From assembly GCA_003162425.1 (NCBI GenBank), contig PMOK01000267.1:55372-119371 (forward strand): a DNA stretch of 64,000 nucleotides, read 5' to 3'. This stretch comes from Bryobacterales bacterium. GTDB taxonomy: Bacteria > Acidobacteriota > Terriglobia > Bryobacterales > Bryobacteraceae. The notes under the pieces were generated by a model. The model saw nothing but the letters and a program-made list of their open reading frames with translations, did not search any database and had not been told where the DNA came from. The position numbers and the translations under genes were made by a program. Position 1 is the first letter of the stretch; each line of letters starts with the position of its first letter. Below, in pieces: positions 14,539 to 22,439 of the stretch.

Positions 14539-17306
14539 ACGCGTTCTTTCGCAAGTTGAGTTGGTTGGGACGGCGTCCGAGCAAAGAAGATGAGCTACAC
14601 GCGGAACTTCAGTTTCACCTCGACGAGGAAGCTGAGGAGCGTCAGGCACAAGGGCTGGCGAACGAAGAAGCGCGACGGGCCGCACGCCGCGATTTGGGAA
14701 ACGTAACGTTGGTGCAGGAGAATACGCGCGCAACGTGGGGATGGACGCTGCTCGAGCAGCTTGGCCAAGACTTGCGCTACGCCTTTCGGACCATGGCCGC
14801 AAACCGGCTGTTCACTCTGCTGGCGGTGGTGTCGCTAGCGCTGGGAATCGGAGCCAATACGGCGATCTACAGTTTCATGGACGCGATCCTGTTGCGCTCG
14901 CTGCCGGTGGCTGATCCTGAGTCGCTGGTTGTGCTGAATTGGCACGCGAAGACCACCGGGCCCGATTTCGTCATGCACGGCATGAGCGGCAGCTCCTATG
15001 ACGATTCGTCGGGAATCACGACCGGCATTTTCCCCTTCCCGGCCTACGAACTCTTCCGGAAAAACGACGCCGTTTTCTCTATCGTGTTCGCCCACTACCC
15101 ATCCTGGCAAGTGAGAAGTATGAATCTGGTGGCAAAAGGACAAGCCGGCATTGCCGCCGGCTGGATGGTGTCGGGCGACTACTTTCGCGGACTCGGAGTT
15201 CTGCCGACCGTCGGCCGGCTGATCAATCCCGACGACGACCGGCCAGGAGTTCCCGCAGTGGCCGTTGTCAGCTACGCGTTCAGTCAAAGGCGATTCGGAG
15301 GAGCCGCGAATGCAGCCGGCCAGCCGATCCAGATCGACAACTTGCCCTTCACCGTGGTGGGTGTGACGCCGCCTGAATTTTTCGGCGTCGATCCCGCGGA
15401 GACTCCCGACGTCTATCTTCCAATGCACACCAATGAACTGCTGGGAGCCGGCAATCAGTTTGGTTTTCGACCCGAGCGGTATCTCGATGACCACTACTAT
15501 TGGGTCCACATCATGGGCCGATTGCGGCCCGGGGTCAGCATCGCTCAAGCGCAGGCTGCATTGGCGCCGGCGTTTCATCAATGGGTGGCGAGCACGGCCG
15601 CGAATGAGCGGCAGCGGGCGAATCTTCCCGAGCTAATGGTGAAAGAAGGCGCGGGCGGCCTCGAGACTCTGCGCCGTCGGTATTCGAAGCCCCTCTATGT
15701 ATTGATGACCATGGTGGGATTGGTCCTGGCCCTGACGTGTGCCAACGTCGCGAATCTGCTGCTGTCGCGTGCCGCGGCCAGAAGGCGGGAAATAGCGCTA
15801 CGCATGAGCGTGGGCGCGGGCCGGTTTCGCATTGTGCGGCAATTGCTGACCGAAAGCGTTTTGTTAGCGTCGCTGGGCGGCGCCATGGGCGTATTGTCCG
15901 CGATTTGGGGGATTCGTTTCCTCACGCTGTTGTTGGCAAACGGCCGGACGAATTTTACTCTGCACGCTAACTTGAACTGGCACGTGCTGGGTGCAGCGGT
16001 GGCGCTGTCCCTTCTGACTGGCGTACTGTTCGGCCTAGCTCCGGCGCTGCAGGCTACACGCGTGGACGTGATGCCGGCCCTGAAGGAAACACGGGCAGGC
16101 CAACTGGCTGCCCGGCATTCTTTTCGGCGCATTAGCTTAAGCCACCTGCTGGTAGTGGGGCAAATCGCCATTTCGCTGCTGATGCTGGTTGCAGCCGGAC
16201 TCTTTGTGCGGACGCTTTCGAATCTGCAATCCATCGAACTCGGCTTCACTCGCGAGAACGTGCTGTTGTTCCAGTTGGACGCCCGGAAGGCCGGACACCA
16301 AGACCCGGAAATTGCCGCTTTTTACGGCGAACTGCGCAGGCGATTCAACGCGATCCCCGGCGTGCGTGACGCGAGTCTCTCCGAGGATTCGCTCATCGAA
16401 GCCGGGACTGGACTGCCCCTCAGCGTAGCTGGCGCCCAACCGAATCCGCACAACCGCATTTTGAGCGTTGGCCCGGCGTTCTTCGGAACCATGCAGATTC
16501 CGATATTGGCCGGCCGTGATATCGAGGAACGTGACAGGCCCGGCTCGCCCGGCGTTGCAGTGATCAACGAAGTATTTGCCAAGGCCAATTTTGGCAATCG
16601 GAATCCGCTAGGGCAGCATCTGATCCTGGGGCCAACCGAGGAAGGAGGACTTACAACTCGTGATATGGAGATTGTCGGAGTATCCAAGAACGCACGTTAT
16701 GGCGGCCTGACCAATGACATTCCGCCGGTGGTGTACATGCCGTATAACCAAGGCTTCCCGCGGCCGGACGCGATGGTGTACGCGTTGCGCACGTCAGGCG
16801 ACCCGCTCCGGTATATCAACTCCGTGCGCGAAACGGTGCGCCAAGCCGACGCGCGCGTTCCGGTGTCCGAGATACGAAGCCAGGCAGCGGACATCGACCG
16901 CACCATCAACCAGGAAATCACGTTTGCCGAGTTGTGTAGCGGCTTCGCGATTCTGGCGCTAGTGATCGCCTGCGTCGGTCTTTACGGCACGGTTTCGTAT
17001 AACGTCGCCCGCCGCACCGGCGAGATCGGCATTCGGATGGCGCTCGGGGCGCAGAGTGGCAGAGTGGTCTGGATGGTTCTCCGTGAGGTGTGTGTGCTGG
17101 CCGCTGTAGGCCTCGCGATCAGTGTGCCGACGGCATTGGCGACATCCAAGCTGGTCGGGTCGTTCCTTTTCGGAATGAAGCCCAATGATCCGGTGTCGCT
17201 GACGCTGGCAGTGGTGATTTTGCTGATGGCCGCGATTCTAGCCGGCTACATGCCCGCGCGGAAGGCGTCCAGGATTGATCCGATGATCGCGCTGCGGAAT
17301 GAATGA
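14535..17306 (+). CDS. Orphan MacB/FtsX-type permease (ADOP family)
   Basis: A 923-residue membrane protein. Residues 1-90 form a soluble prefix domain (DELHAELQFHLDEEAEERQAQ), followed by a first transmembrane helix near 100. A MacB-type periplasmic domain covers roughly 130-340, three FtsX helices lie around 390-510, then a second periplasmic domain and three helices at 790-920, with a GEIGIRMALGAQ loop. The two permease halves are duplicated in one chain, and there is no ATPase domain, as in the acidobacterial duplicated orphan permeases. Substrates are unknown; peptides or macrolide-like compounds are typical of the MacB branch. The start follows from the ATGA overlap with padR. Confidence 0.92.
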   Translation: MNAFFRKLSWLGRRPSKEDELHAELQFHLDEEAEERQAQGLANEEARRAARRDLGNVTLVQENTRATWGWTLLEQLGQDLRYAFRTMAANRLFTLLAVVSLALGIGANTAIYSFMDAILLRSLPVADPESLVVLNWHAKTTGPDFVMHGMSGSSYDDSSGITTGIFPFPAYELFRKNDAVFSIVFAHYPSWQVRSMNLVAKGQAGIAAGWMVSGDYFRGLGVLPTVGRLINPDDDRPGVPAVAVVSYAFSQRRFGGAANAAGQPIQIDNLPFTVVGVTPPEFFGVDPAETPDVYLPMHTNELLGAGNQFGFRPERYLDDHYYWVHIMGRLRPGVSIAQAQAALAPAFHQWVASTAANERQRANLPELMVKEGAGGLETLRRRYSKPLYVLMTMVGLVLALTCANVANLLLSRAAARRREIALRMSVGAGRFRIVRQLLTESVLLASLGGAMGVLSAIWGIRFLTLLLANGRTNFTLHANLNWHVLGAAVALSLLTGVLFGLAPALQATRVDVMPALKETRAGQLAARHSFRRISLSHLLVVGQIAISLLMLVAAGLFVRTLSNLQSIELGFTRENVLLFQLDARKAGHQDPEIAAFYGELRRRFNAIPGVRDASLSEDSLIEAGTGLPLSVAGAQPNPHNRILSVGPAFFGTMQIPILAGRDIEERDRPGSPGVAVINEVFAKANFGNRNPLGQHLILGPTEEGGLTTRDMEIVGVSKNARYGGLTNDIPPVVYMPYNQGFPRPDAMVYALRTSGDPLRYINSVRETVRQADARVPVSEIRSQAADIDRTINQEITFAELCSGFAILALVIACVGLYGTVSYNVARRTGEIGIRMALGAQSGRVVWMVLREVCVLAAVGLAISVPTALATSKLVGSFLFGMKPNDPVSLTLAVVILLMAAILAGYMPARKASRIDPMIALRNE

Positions 17307-17310
17307 TTGT

Positions 17311-17344
17311 TTGGTGGACGCGGTCGCGACCTCTTCCATGCCAT
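17311..17344 (-). repeat. Fragment of tRNA-Ala(GGC), likely a decayed attachment site
   Basis: This segment aligns with the 3' half of the intact tRNA-Ala at 20288-20363, in the same orientation. TTGGTGGAC matches the CCA end and acceptor, GGTCG matches the T-stem, and an exact 18-base match (CGACCTCTTCCATGCCAT) covers the variable and anticodon region. About a dozen bases of the T-loop are deleted. A 3' tRNA fragment downstream of the intact gene is the expected footprint of tRNA-targeted integration. Confidence 0.7.
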
Positions 17345-17411
17345 TTAAGAAATATCAATCACTTGCAGACAGCATGAAGTAAAGCAAAGGACTTAGTTAG
17401 CAAGAGACTAC

Positions 17412-17470
17412 TTGGACTCCGGTGGACTCCAGTGCGCGCTCGCATGATTGTGGACTCCCGGTGGACTCGC
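17412..17470. repeat. Short GGACTCC direct repeats
   Basis: TTGGACTCC-GGTGGACTCC at 17412-17430 recurs as TGGACTCCC-GGTGGACTC at 17451-17468 and again as TTGGACTCCACGTGGACTCC at 18541-18560. The repeats lie beside both tRNA-Ala-like fragments. Their function is unknown; they may derive from repeated insertion at the tRNA end. Confidence 0.55.
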
Positions 17471-17490
17471 GTGCCGAAGCGCGGGTTGAT

Positions 17491-17763
17491 TCAGCGATAA
17501 GCCTCGCGTCGATGGCGGACGCCGGTGATTTCTATGGTGGTCTCTTTTCCGTGATCAAAGAAGACGCGGTAGTCGCTACAGCGGAGACGAAAGCCGGTTT
17601 TCGGCGGTTTGAGTTTTTTCACATCGCCGGTGCGATTGGATAGGTAACGGTCAATGCAATGGAGAATCTGAATCGCGGTCTCCCGATCGATGGCCCTCAG
17701 ATCGGCACGGGCTTCTGGCGACCAGTTGACCGCAATGCGCTCGGGGGCGGCGTCCTCGCTCAC
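17491..17763 (-). CDS. RelE/ParE-superfamily toxin
   Basis: The GTG at 17763 overlaps the antitoxin's TGA (GTGA), giving a 90-residue protein. Its pattern is that of the RelE/ParE fold: VNWSPEARADLRAI helix, a central IDRYLSNRTGDVKKLKPP segment, and the strands GFRLRCSDYRVFFDH followed by IEITGVRHRREAYR. The basic Arg and Tyr near the C-terminus are the usual catalytic residues of ribosome-dependent RNases. It is encoded downstream of its antitoxin, as in ParDE/RelBE operons with normal order. Whether it cleaves mRNA or poisons gyrase cannot be told. Confidence 0.85.
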   Translation of the reverse strand: MSEDAAPERIAVNWSPEARADLRAIDRETAIQILHCIDRYLSNRTGDVKKLKPPKTGFRLRCSDYRVFFDHGKETTIEITGVRHRREAYR

Positions 17764-18020
17764 TGCTTCAGGCCGAATTCGCGGAGGATTTCGTCGTGCG
17801 GGATGCCCTCTCCACGAGCGAGTGAAGCACGGGCGCGGTCCAGCGCAGCGGCGGTGTCCGGCGTGAGATCTTCCTCTTCCAATTGCGCCAGCGCCAGGGA
17901 GCGTGCCAGAGGCTCTACCATGACTTCGAGCAGAGTGCGGACGGCATTCAGCTTTTCGGCTGGCAGCGCGTCCAGCAATGCGTGAGCCTGTCGGCGCTCC
18001 TGATCGGAATTCGGTTCCAT
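17760..18020 (-). CDS. Antitoxin partner of the RelE-like toxin
   Basis: This 86-residue acidic helical protein starts at the ATG at 18020. The N-terminal part (RRQAHALLDALPAEKLNAVRTLLEVM) is a helical segment common in small antitoxins linked to RelE toxins. The C-terminus (ARGEGIPHDEILREFGLK) matches the toxin-binding tail of this class. No clear ribbon-helix-helix is visible, so DNA binding is uncertain. The stop overlaps the toxin start. Confidence 0.75.
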   Translation of the reverse strand: MEPNSDQERRQAHALLDALPAEKLNAVRTLLEVMVEPLARSLALAQLEEEDLTPDTAAALDRARASLARGEGIPHDEILREFGLKQ

Positions 18021-18080
18021 GGCTGTCCTGTTGGGGCTGATTCCAGTTTACGCGATTTGGCCAAGATGAGCGGAACGGCG

Positions 18081-18481
18081 CTACGTCCCAACCGTGAGCT
18101 TGGCACGCAGCTTCCTGGTCCACCGAAACCGTACGATCCGCAGATCCCACACGTGAAGGTTGAAGCCAGGGCTTGAAATGCCAAGCCAGTAAGCGCCTCG
18201 GCGGAGTTTAGGCAACCGGAACTGCCCGTTCCCTTCGGCGGTAATGTCTAGGAGAAGGGTGTCCACGCCTTGGACCTGCAATTGAATCCGGGCGCCCGGT
18301 ATTTTCCCGCCCAATTGGTCGGAGTGCCGATTACGGAGGTCGCCCCAATCGGACGGGAGTACTGGACCATCTCATTGCCGCCGCAGAACACCCCTTTCGG
18401 CCCTGATGCACTTTGTCCAGAGGCGGATACAGAACTCAGGAGGATGACGAACAGGACGGACGTTTTGACACCCGACATCAC
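18081..18481 (-). pseudogene. Frameshifted secreted protein with carboxypeptidase-regulatory-like domain
   Basis: Two overlapping frames join into one protein. The first, from an ATG at 18481, gives a signal peptide (VKTSVLFVILLSSVSASGQ) and CGGNEMVQY. The second gives GARIQLQVQGVDTLLLDIT, then GNGQFRLPKLRRGAYWLGIS and SPGFNL, the pattern of a Cna-B/carboxypeptidase-regulatory beta-sandwich. The frame changes by one base near a GGGAAAA run around 18300-18310. Repaired, it would be about 130 residues. It could also be a sequencing error in the homopolymer. No partner gene is evident. Confidence 0.65.
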
Positions 18482-18830
18482 GTCGATCCTACGACAACGA
18501 CACTCCCCTAAAACCGATCTTCAGACCGAAAAAACGAGAATTGGACTCCACGTGGACTCCGGCGACCTCTTCAGCGATGTGGAAGCATACTGATCAATTT
18601 CGTTAGTCTTTGTTTTACTTGGCGTTAGGCTGGTGGATCTGGTGAGATAGCGCGGCTGCGGACACGCCCGGTCACGATCACGGAGGATTGGGGTTGCCTC
18701 ACAATCTCGTGGTCGAGGTACGCTCCGCGAGTGTTCGCCCGGCAACGGCTGCTGGAATTGATTGCCGGTGGCCAGTAGGTGGCTCTCTTCACGGTGCAGA
18801 AGTCTTTTGTGCTTCTTTGAGCAACACACG
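18482..18830. other. Stretch without genes, holding a second tRNA-Ala-like fragment
   Basis: No coding region is supported here. At 18541-18586 lies the GGACTCC repeat and a string GTGGACTCC-GG-CGACCTCTTC-N7-TGGAAGC. This string keeps the acceptor, variable-region and anticodon-stem segments of tRNA-Ala(GGC) in the same order and orientation, but with the anticodon loop replaced. Confidence 0.5.
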
Positions 18831-19457
18831 TTAGGCTTTGAAGTCAACGCTAGCCTTCACTGAAGATCCTACGATCCCCTTGACCTCGGCGTAGACTACT
18901 TTAATTCCAGCCCAGAACTGCTCGGACCAGAGAGAGCCACGTAGCTCGTCAAGGGATTTGCCGTTTTCAAGCATCTGATGAATTCTCGTGAGAAATCGCT
19001 GCAGGGCACCTTTCGTGTTTGATAAGGCGAATAAGAGGTCAGACCGGAGTTCAATGAAGTCCTCCATTTCGGGTGAGTCACTGACGATTAATGTCGGGCA
19101 GTCAACTGCGCCGAACTTCCCAGTAGCGCACTTGAATTCGCGGCGCTCCGAGCTTTGGATACAAAGCAGCATTGCTGAGTCTTTCGCGAAAAAGTGCTTC
19201 CAGGTTAGTAGCGCTGATGCAATCTCCATCTCCTCGATTTGATTGATGCCTGAAACTAGGAGAATCCAAAACGTTGCAGACAAATCCCTCCGCTCCCAGA
19301 GATCCATGAACTCAACGGTCTGGGCCTCAGCGAGCGCAGCCTGCCAAAGCTCCTCCATCATGGGGCGGTCTTCGGACTGAACTCCGGCAAGATACGCCTC
19401 CAACGCCAGCGGGAGCTTTGATGCGCGCAGTTCTCTGGGGGAGTGATTGCGGCTCAT
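18831..19457 (-). CDS. Unknown protein coupled to an ECF sigma gene
   Basis: A 208-residue soluble protein whose ATG overlaps the sigma-factor stop (ATGA). I do not recognise a family. Visible features are an N-terminal helical region (LRASKLPLALEAYLAGVQSE), a central region with a CIQSSERREFKCATGKFG block and two Cys, and a helical C-terminus (GALQRFLTRIHQMLENGKSL). No membrane helix is present, so it is not a classical transmembrane anti-sigma factor; a soluble modulator or effector is possible. The coupling to the sigma gene is the main clue to its role. Confidence 0.65.
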   Translation of the reverse strand: MSRNHSPRELRASKLPLALEAYLAGVQSEDRPMMEELWQAALAEAQTVEFMDLWERRDLSATFWILLVSGINQIEEMEIASALLTWKHFFAKDSAMLLCIQSSERREFKCATGKFGAVDCPTLIVSDSPEMEDFIELRSDLLFALSNTKGALQRFLTRIHQMLENGKSLDELRGSLWSEQFWAGIKVVYAEVKGIVGSSVKASVDFKA

Positions 19458-20098
19458 TCGGAAGCCTTGACCCGATTCTCTGATGACATCAGTGACGTCA
19501 GCGCTGCTTGGAGTCTCTTTATGATCCGGTATCTTCTAACGCGGACGGCGGACTCGGAAAGCCCCAGTCGCTTCGCAATGGTCTCGGAATTTTCCTCGGC
19601 AAGAAAATAGCGCTCAAGAATCTCGCGATCTGCCGGGCTCAACTGCGCTATGGCGGCTTGCAGAATCTTTTGTTTGTACGAAGCGTCCAACTTTGCAATT
19701 GCCTCCCGTTCCCCATCCTCTTGACGTTGAATCCCTTCCGTTATAGCTTCAGAGGAATCTTCTTCTCGAAGCACTTCAGAAAGCGACGGCGTGTTAAGGC
19801 TACGTCGTGATTCACGGCGATACATATCGGCCGCGACATTGCGAGCAACGATATATGCCCAGCGAGAAGCAGCTGCTTTATCTAAGGTGCGACCGGGCTG
19901 TTTTTCAAGGAAGCGATCAAGGTTTCGATATATTGTCAGAAGCGTTTCTTGAGCAATATCGTTCGCATCAACTTCAGTATGGGCGGAACGCGATATAGCC
20001 CTGGAATACGCGACCAGCCTCGGATAGAGCGAATCGAAGAGCTCCCGCAGTGCTGCTTCGTCTCACGCTTCGAGCTTTTTGGAGTCAATTGCGTCCAT
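19454..20098 (-). pseudogene. ECF-type sigma factor gene interrupted by an in-frame TGA at codon 12
   Basis: The frame from the ATG at 20098 (preceded by GAGGT) runs MDAIDSKKLEA, then TGA at 20065-20063, then stays open for about 200 codons. After the TGA, region 2 is clear (LRELFDSLYPRLVAYSRAI, DIAQETLLTIYRNLDRF, RWAYIVARNVAADMYRR), then a linker, then region 4 (LSPADREILERYFLAEENSE, IAKRLGLSESAVRVRRYR). Everything needed for promoter recognition lies after the TGA, but no ATG, GTG or TTG start occurs before region 2. The gene is probably disabled or started at a non-standard codon. It is translationally coupled to the 208-residue protein downstream. Confidence 0.8.
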
Positions 20099-20180
20099 CC
20101 GACCTCACAGGCTGTTTAAATCTACCTCTGCCATTATGATTCATTCTCTGCCAGCTAGGCTCGGCGAGGTTCGAACGGAA

Positions 20181-20223
20181 AAAAAAGAGCTTATGGAGCC
20201 CCTCCCGCGTCAAGGGGAGGGCA
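20181..20223 (-). terminator. Possible terminator of tRNA-Ala
   Basis: Downstream of tRNA-Ala on the minus strand, CCCTCCC and GGGAGGG can pair around an eight-base loop (plus-strand 20200-20221). A run of eight T follows about a dozen bases later (plus-strand A-run near 20181-20188). The gap between stem and T-run is longer than usual, so this is tentative. Confidence 0.35.
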
Positions 20224-20287
20224 GGCCATTCGGGTTGCGCACGCCCATGCTTTATCGGAACCGATCACCCGTAAGTGATTGAGGGAT

Positions 20288-20363
20288 TGGTGGACCTGGT
20301 CGGGTTCGAACCGACGACCTCTTCCATGCCATGGAAGCGCGCTCCCAACTGCGCCACAGGCCC
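20288..20363 (-). tRNA. tRNA-Ala (anticodon GGC)
   Basis: A complete cloverleaf on the minus strand: acceptor GGGCCTG pairing with CAGGTCC, D-stem GCGC/GCGC, anticodon stem CTTCC/GGAAG with loop ATGGCAT (anticodon GGC), T-stem GTCGG/CCGAC with TTCGAAC loop, discriminator A and an encoded CCA. It reads GCC/GCU alanine codons. Fragments of this gene lie downstream at 17311-17344 and, more weakly, 18541-18586, so it appears to have served as an integration target. Confidence 0.95.
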
Positions 20364-20428
20364 ATTGATTCCACAGTGAGGGAAGACTTGAGCTTACACG
20401 GCCAGTATAACACTGAAGATGCGCGGCC

Positions 20429-21607
20429 TTAGTCGCCCTTCACGTTCACTATCTGCTTCAGAGTGTGCTCGATCTTCACCAACTCCCGGCTGTTCTCCAT
20501 CACTTCATCGATGTCTTTGTAGGCTCCCGGTATTTCATCGATAAGACTGGGGCGCAGGCGCGAGGCAACGCCTTGCATAGCCTGCTCCAGGTCCTGCATG
20601 GTGAAAATCTCGCGCGCTTTGTTCCGCGACATCCTTCTTCCCGCGCCGTGCGGCGCCGAATGATAGGAATCCGCGTTTCCGAGGCCTGAGACGATGTAGC
20701 TGCGCGTGCCCATGGAACCGGGAATCACGCCGAGCTGCGCCTGCTTCATCTGGATGGCGCCTTTGCGCGTGATCCACATGTTCTTTCCGAAATGCGTTTC
20801 CATCTGCGTGAAGTTGTGATGGCAATTGATGCGTTGCTTGGTGAAAGATTGCTGGTGTCCCGCTTCGCCGAACAGCGTGAAGGAGAGTTCCGTCATGGCG
20901 CGATCCATCATTTCTTCGCGGTTCGCGAGAGCATAGTCCTGCGCCCACAGCAAATCGCGAATGTAGTCCTTGAATTCGGGAGTCTCCTCCGGCAGATAAG
21001 CAAGATCCCGGTCTTTCAGCGGCACCTTGCGCAATTCCATCAGCTTTTGGGCGATTTTAATGTGATGACTTGCGATTCGATTGCCGACACCGCGTGAGCC
21101 GGAATGCAAGACCAGCCAGACTTGCTGCGCTTCGTCCAGGCACACTTCCACGAAATGATTCCCGCTGCCGAGTGTTCCAAGTTGTTCCTGCCAGCCGGAA
21201 AAGGTCCGATAGTCGATGCCGGCCGCTTTGTTCTCCAGCCTTTCTATCCGTTCTTGTGCCGTCGGAGTGATCTTCGCGTTTTTTGCCCCCACGCCGAGCG
21301 GAATTCGCCGCTCGATTCCAGTTTCGATGCGGTTCAGGTTATCCGGCAGTTGGCTGGCTGAAAGAGTGGTCTCAACCGCGATCATCCCGCAGCCAATATC
21401 AACGCCCACCGCGGCTGGAATGATGCCGCCGGTTGTAGGAATCACCGAACCGACGGTGGAACCTTTTCCATAATGGCAATCCGGCATCACAGCAAGGTGG
21501 TGAGCCAGGACCGGCGATTCCGACGTGTTGATGAGTTGCTCGAGAGCCTGAGGCTCAATTGTCTCAGGCGACAGGAACGCTATTATTTTCTCGCTGATTG
21601 TGTACAC
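20429..21607 (-). CDS. rtcB: RtcB-family RNA ligase
   Basis: This 392-residue protein has the conserved RtcB signatures in order: MPDCHYGKGSTVGSVIP, GVDIGCGMIAV (metal-binding Asp and Cys), GSGNHFVEV, LHSGSRGVGN, IPGSMGTRSYIV, and the guanylylated-His motif SAPHGAGRRMSR. RtcB uses GTP and Mn2+ to join RNA ends with 2',3'-cyclic phosphate or 3'-phosphate to 5'-OH ends, in RNA repair. The length matches the shorter bacterial class (E. coli RtcB is slightly longer). It stands alone, divergent from the HD gene; no RtcR or archease gene is next to it. The start codon is close to the divergent gene, so the exact N-terminus is uncertain. Confidence 0.93.
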   Translation of the reverse strand: MYTISEKIIAFLSPETIEPQALEQLINTSESPVLAHHLAVMPDCHYGKGSTVGSVIPTTGGIIPAAVGVDIGCGMIAVETTLSASQLPDNLNRIETGIERRIPLGVGAKNAKITPTAQERIERLENKAAGIDYRTFSGWQEQLGTLGSGNHFVEVCLDEAQQVWLVLHSGSRGVGNRIASHHIKIAQKLMELRKVPLKDRDLAYLPEETPEFKDYIRDLLWAQDYALANREEMMDRAMTELSFTLFGEAGHQQSFTKQRINCHHNFTQMETHFGKNMWITRKGAIQMKQAQLGVIPGSMGTRSYIVSGLGNADSYHSAPHGAGRRMSRNKAREIFTMQDLEQAMQGVASRLRPSLIDEIPGAYKDIDEVMENSRELVKIEHTLKQIVNVKGD

Positions 21608-21653
21608 GGCGGCAGGGTTCCTTCCACACTATAACGCACGCACTTTCGATACC

Positions 21654-22247
21654 ATGGTCGCAATGGATCGAGAACAAGCCTGGAGCATTCTTTGCGAATT
21701 CACCAAGTCCGACAGTTTGCGCCGCCACGCGCTGGCAGTGGAAGCTTGCGTCACAGCTTACGCCCGAAAATTCAATGAGGACGAAACTAAGTGGTCCGTT
21801 ACGGCGCTGCTGCATGACTTTGATTACGAGATCCATCCCGACGCGCCCGATCATCCGATGAAAGGTGAGCCCATGTTGGCCGAACGCGGAGTGGACGCCG
21901 AGATCCGCCGGGCCATTCTTTCGCACGCCAATTACAGCGGCGTATCGCGTGATTCGTTGCTCGAAAAAACGCTGTTCGCCTGCGATGAACTGGCCGGCTT
22001 TCTGACGGCCTGCAGTTATGTGAAACCGAACCGCAGCATTCACGAGGTGGAAACCAAGTCAGTGCGGAAAAAGCTGAAGGACAAAGCATTCGCGCGGTCA
22101 GTGAGCCGCGATGACATTGTGAATGGCGCAGCCGGATTGAATGTGGATTTGGATCAGCACATCGAATTCTGCATCGAAGCCATGAAGCAGCGCGCCGCGG
22201 ACTTGGGCCTGGCGGGAACACAAGCGGGAGCATCGGCGACAGGCTGA
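21654..22247 (+). CDS. HD-domain phosphohydrolase
   Basis: A 197-residue protein of the HD superfamily. The first metal-binding His is in LRRHALAVEAC near residue 24 and the HD pair is in VTALLHDFDYEIHP near 52, with later His and Asp residues in ILSHANYSGV and FACDELAGFLTAC. Members dephosphorylate nucleotides or other phosphate esters. I prefer the ATG at 21654 because a longer frame would overlap the divergent rtcB start. It could also start at 21663. It is followed 27 bases later by tRNA-Sec. The substrate is unknown. Confidence 0.85.
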   Translation: MVAMDREQAWSILCEFTKSDSLRRHALAVEACVTAYARKFNEDETKWSVTALLHDFDYEIHPDAPDHPMKGEPMLAERGVDAEIRRAILSHANYSGVSRDSLLEKTLFACDELAGFLTACSYVKPNRSIHEVETKSVRKKLKDKAFARSVSRDDIVNGAAGLNVDLDQHIEFCIEAMKQRAADLGLAGTQAGASATG

Positions 22248-22274
22248 AGACGTTCCAGGTGTTAGAATCACCGA

Positions 22275-22369
22275 GGAAGCTAGTCTTGGCCGGTGCTGGG
22301 CCTGGTCTTCAAAACCAGCGTGGGGCACTCCGTGTCGCAGGTGGGTTCGACTCCCACTAGCTTCCGCCA
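22275..22369 (+). tRNA. selC: tRNA-Sec (anticodon TCA)
   Basis: A long tRNA with an eight-base acceptor stem (GGAAGCTA pairing with TAGCTTCC), anticodon stem CTGGT/ACCAG with loop CTTCAAA (anticodon TCA at 22309-22311), an extended variable arm, T-arm GTGGG-TTCGACT-CCCAC, discriminator G and encoded CCA. These are the hallmarks of bacterial selenocysteine tRNA, so the organism should decode some UGA codons as Sec. No selA, selB or selD lies in the window. A tyrosine integrase gene starts about 70 bases downstream, marking selC as the insertion point of a mobile element. Confidence 0.96.
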
Positions 22370-22439
22370 TTAAGTGATTGATAATAAACATGTTATTAGG
22401 CAGTTGAATCGGTGTACGCTTTCGTGTACACTTTTCGAC

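Noticed and set aside
20063-20065. In-frame TGA of the sigma gene as a selenocysteine codon
   Set aside because: tRNA-Sec is present, but no SECIS-like hairpin was seen after the TGA and sigma factors have no known Sec position. A nonsense change is simpler.
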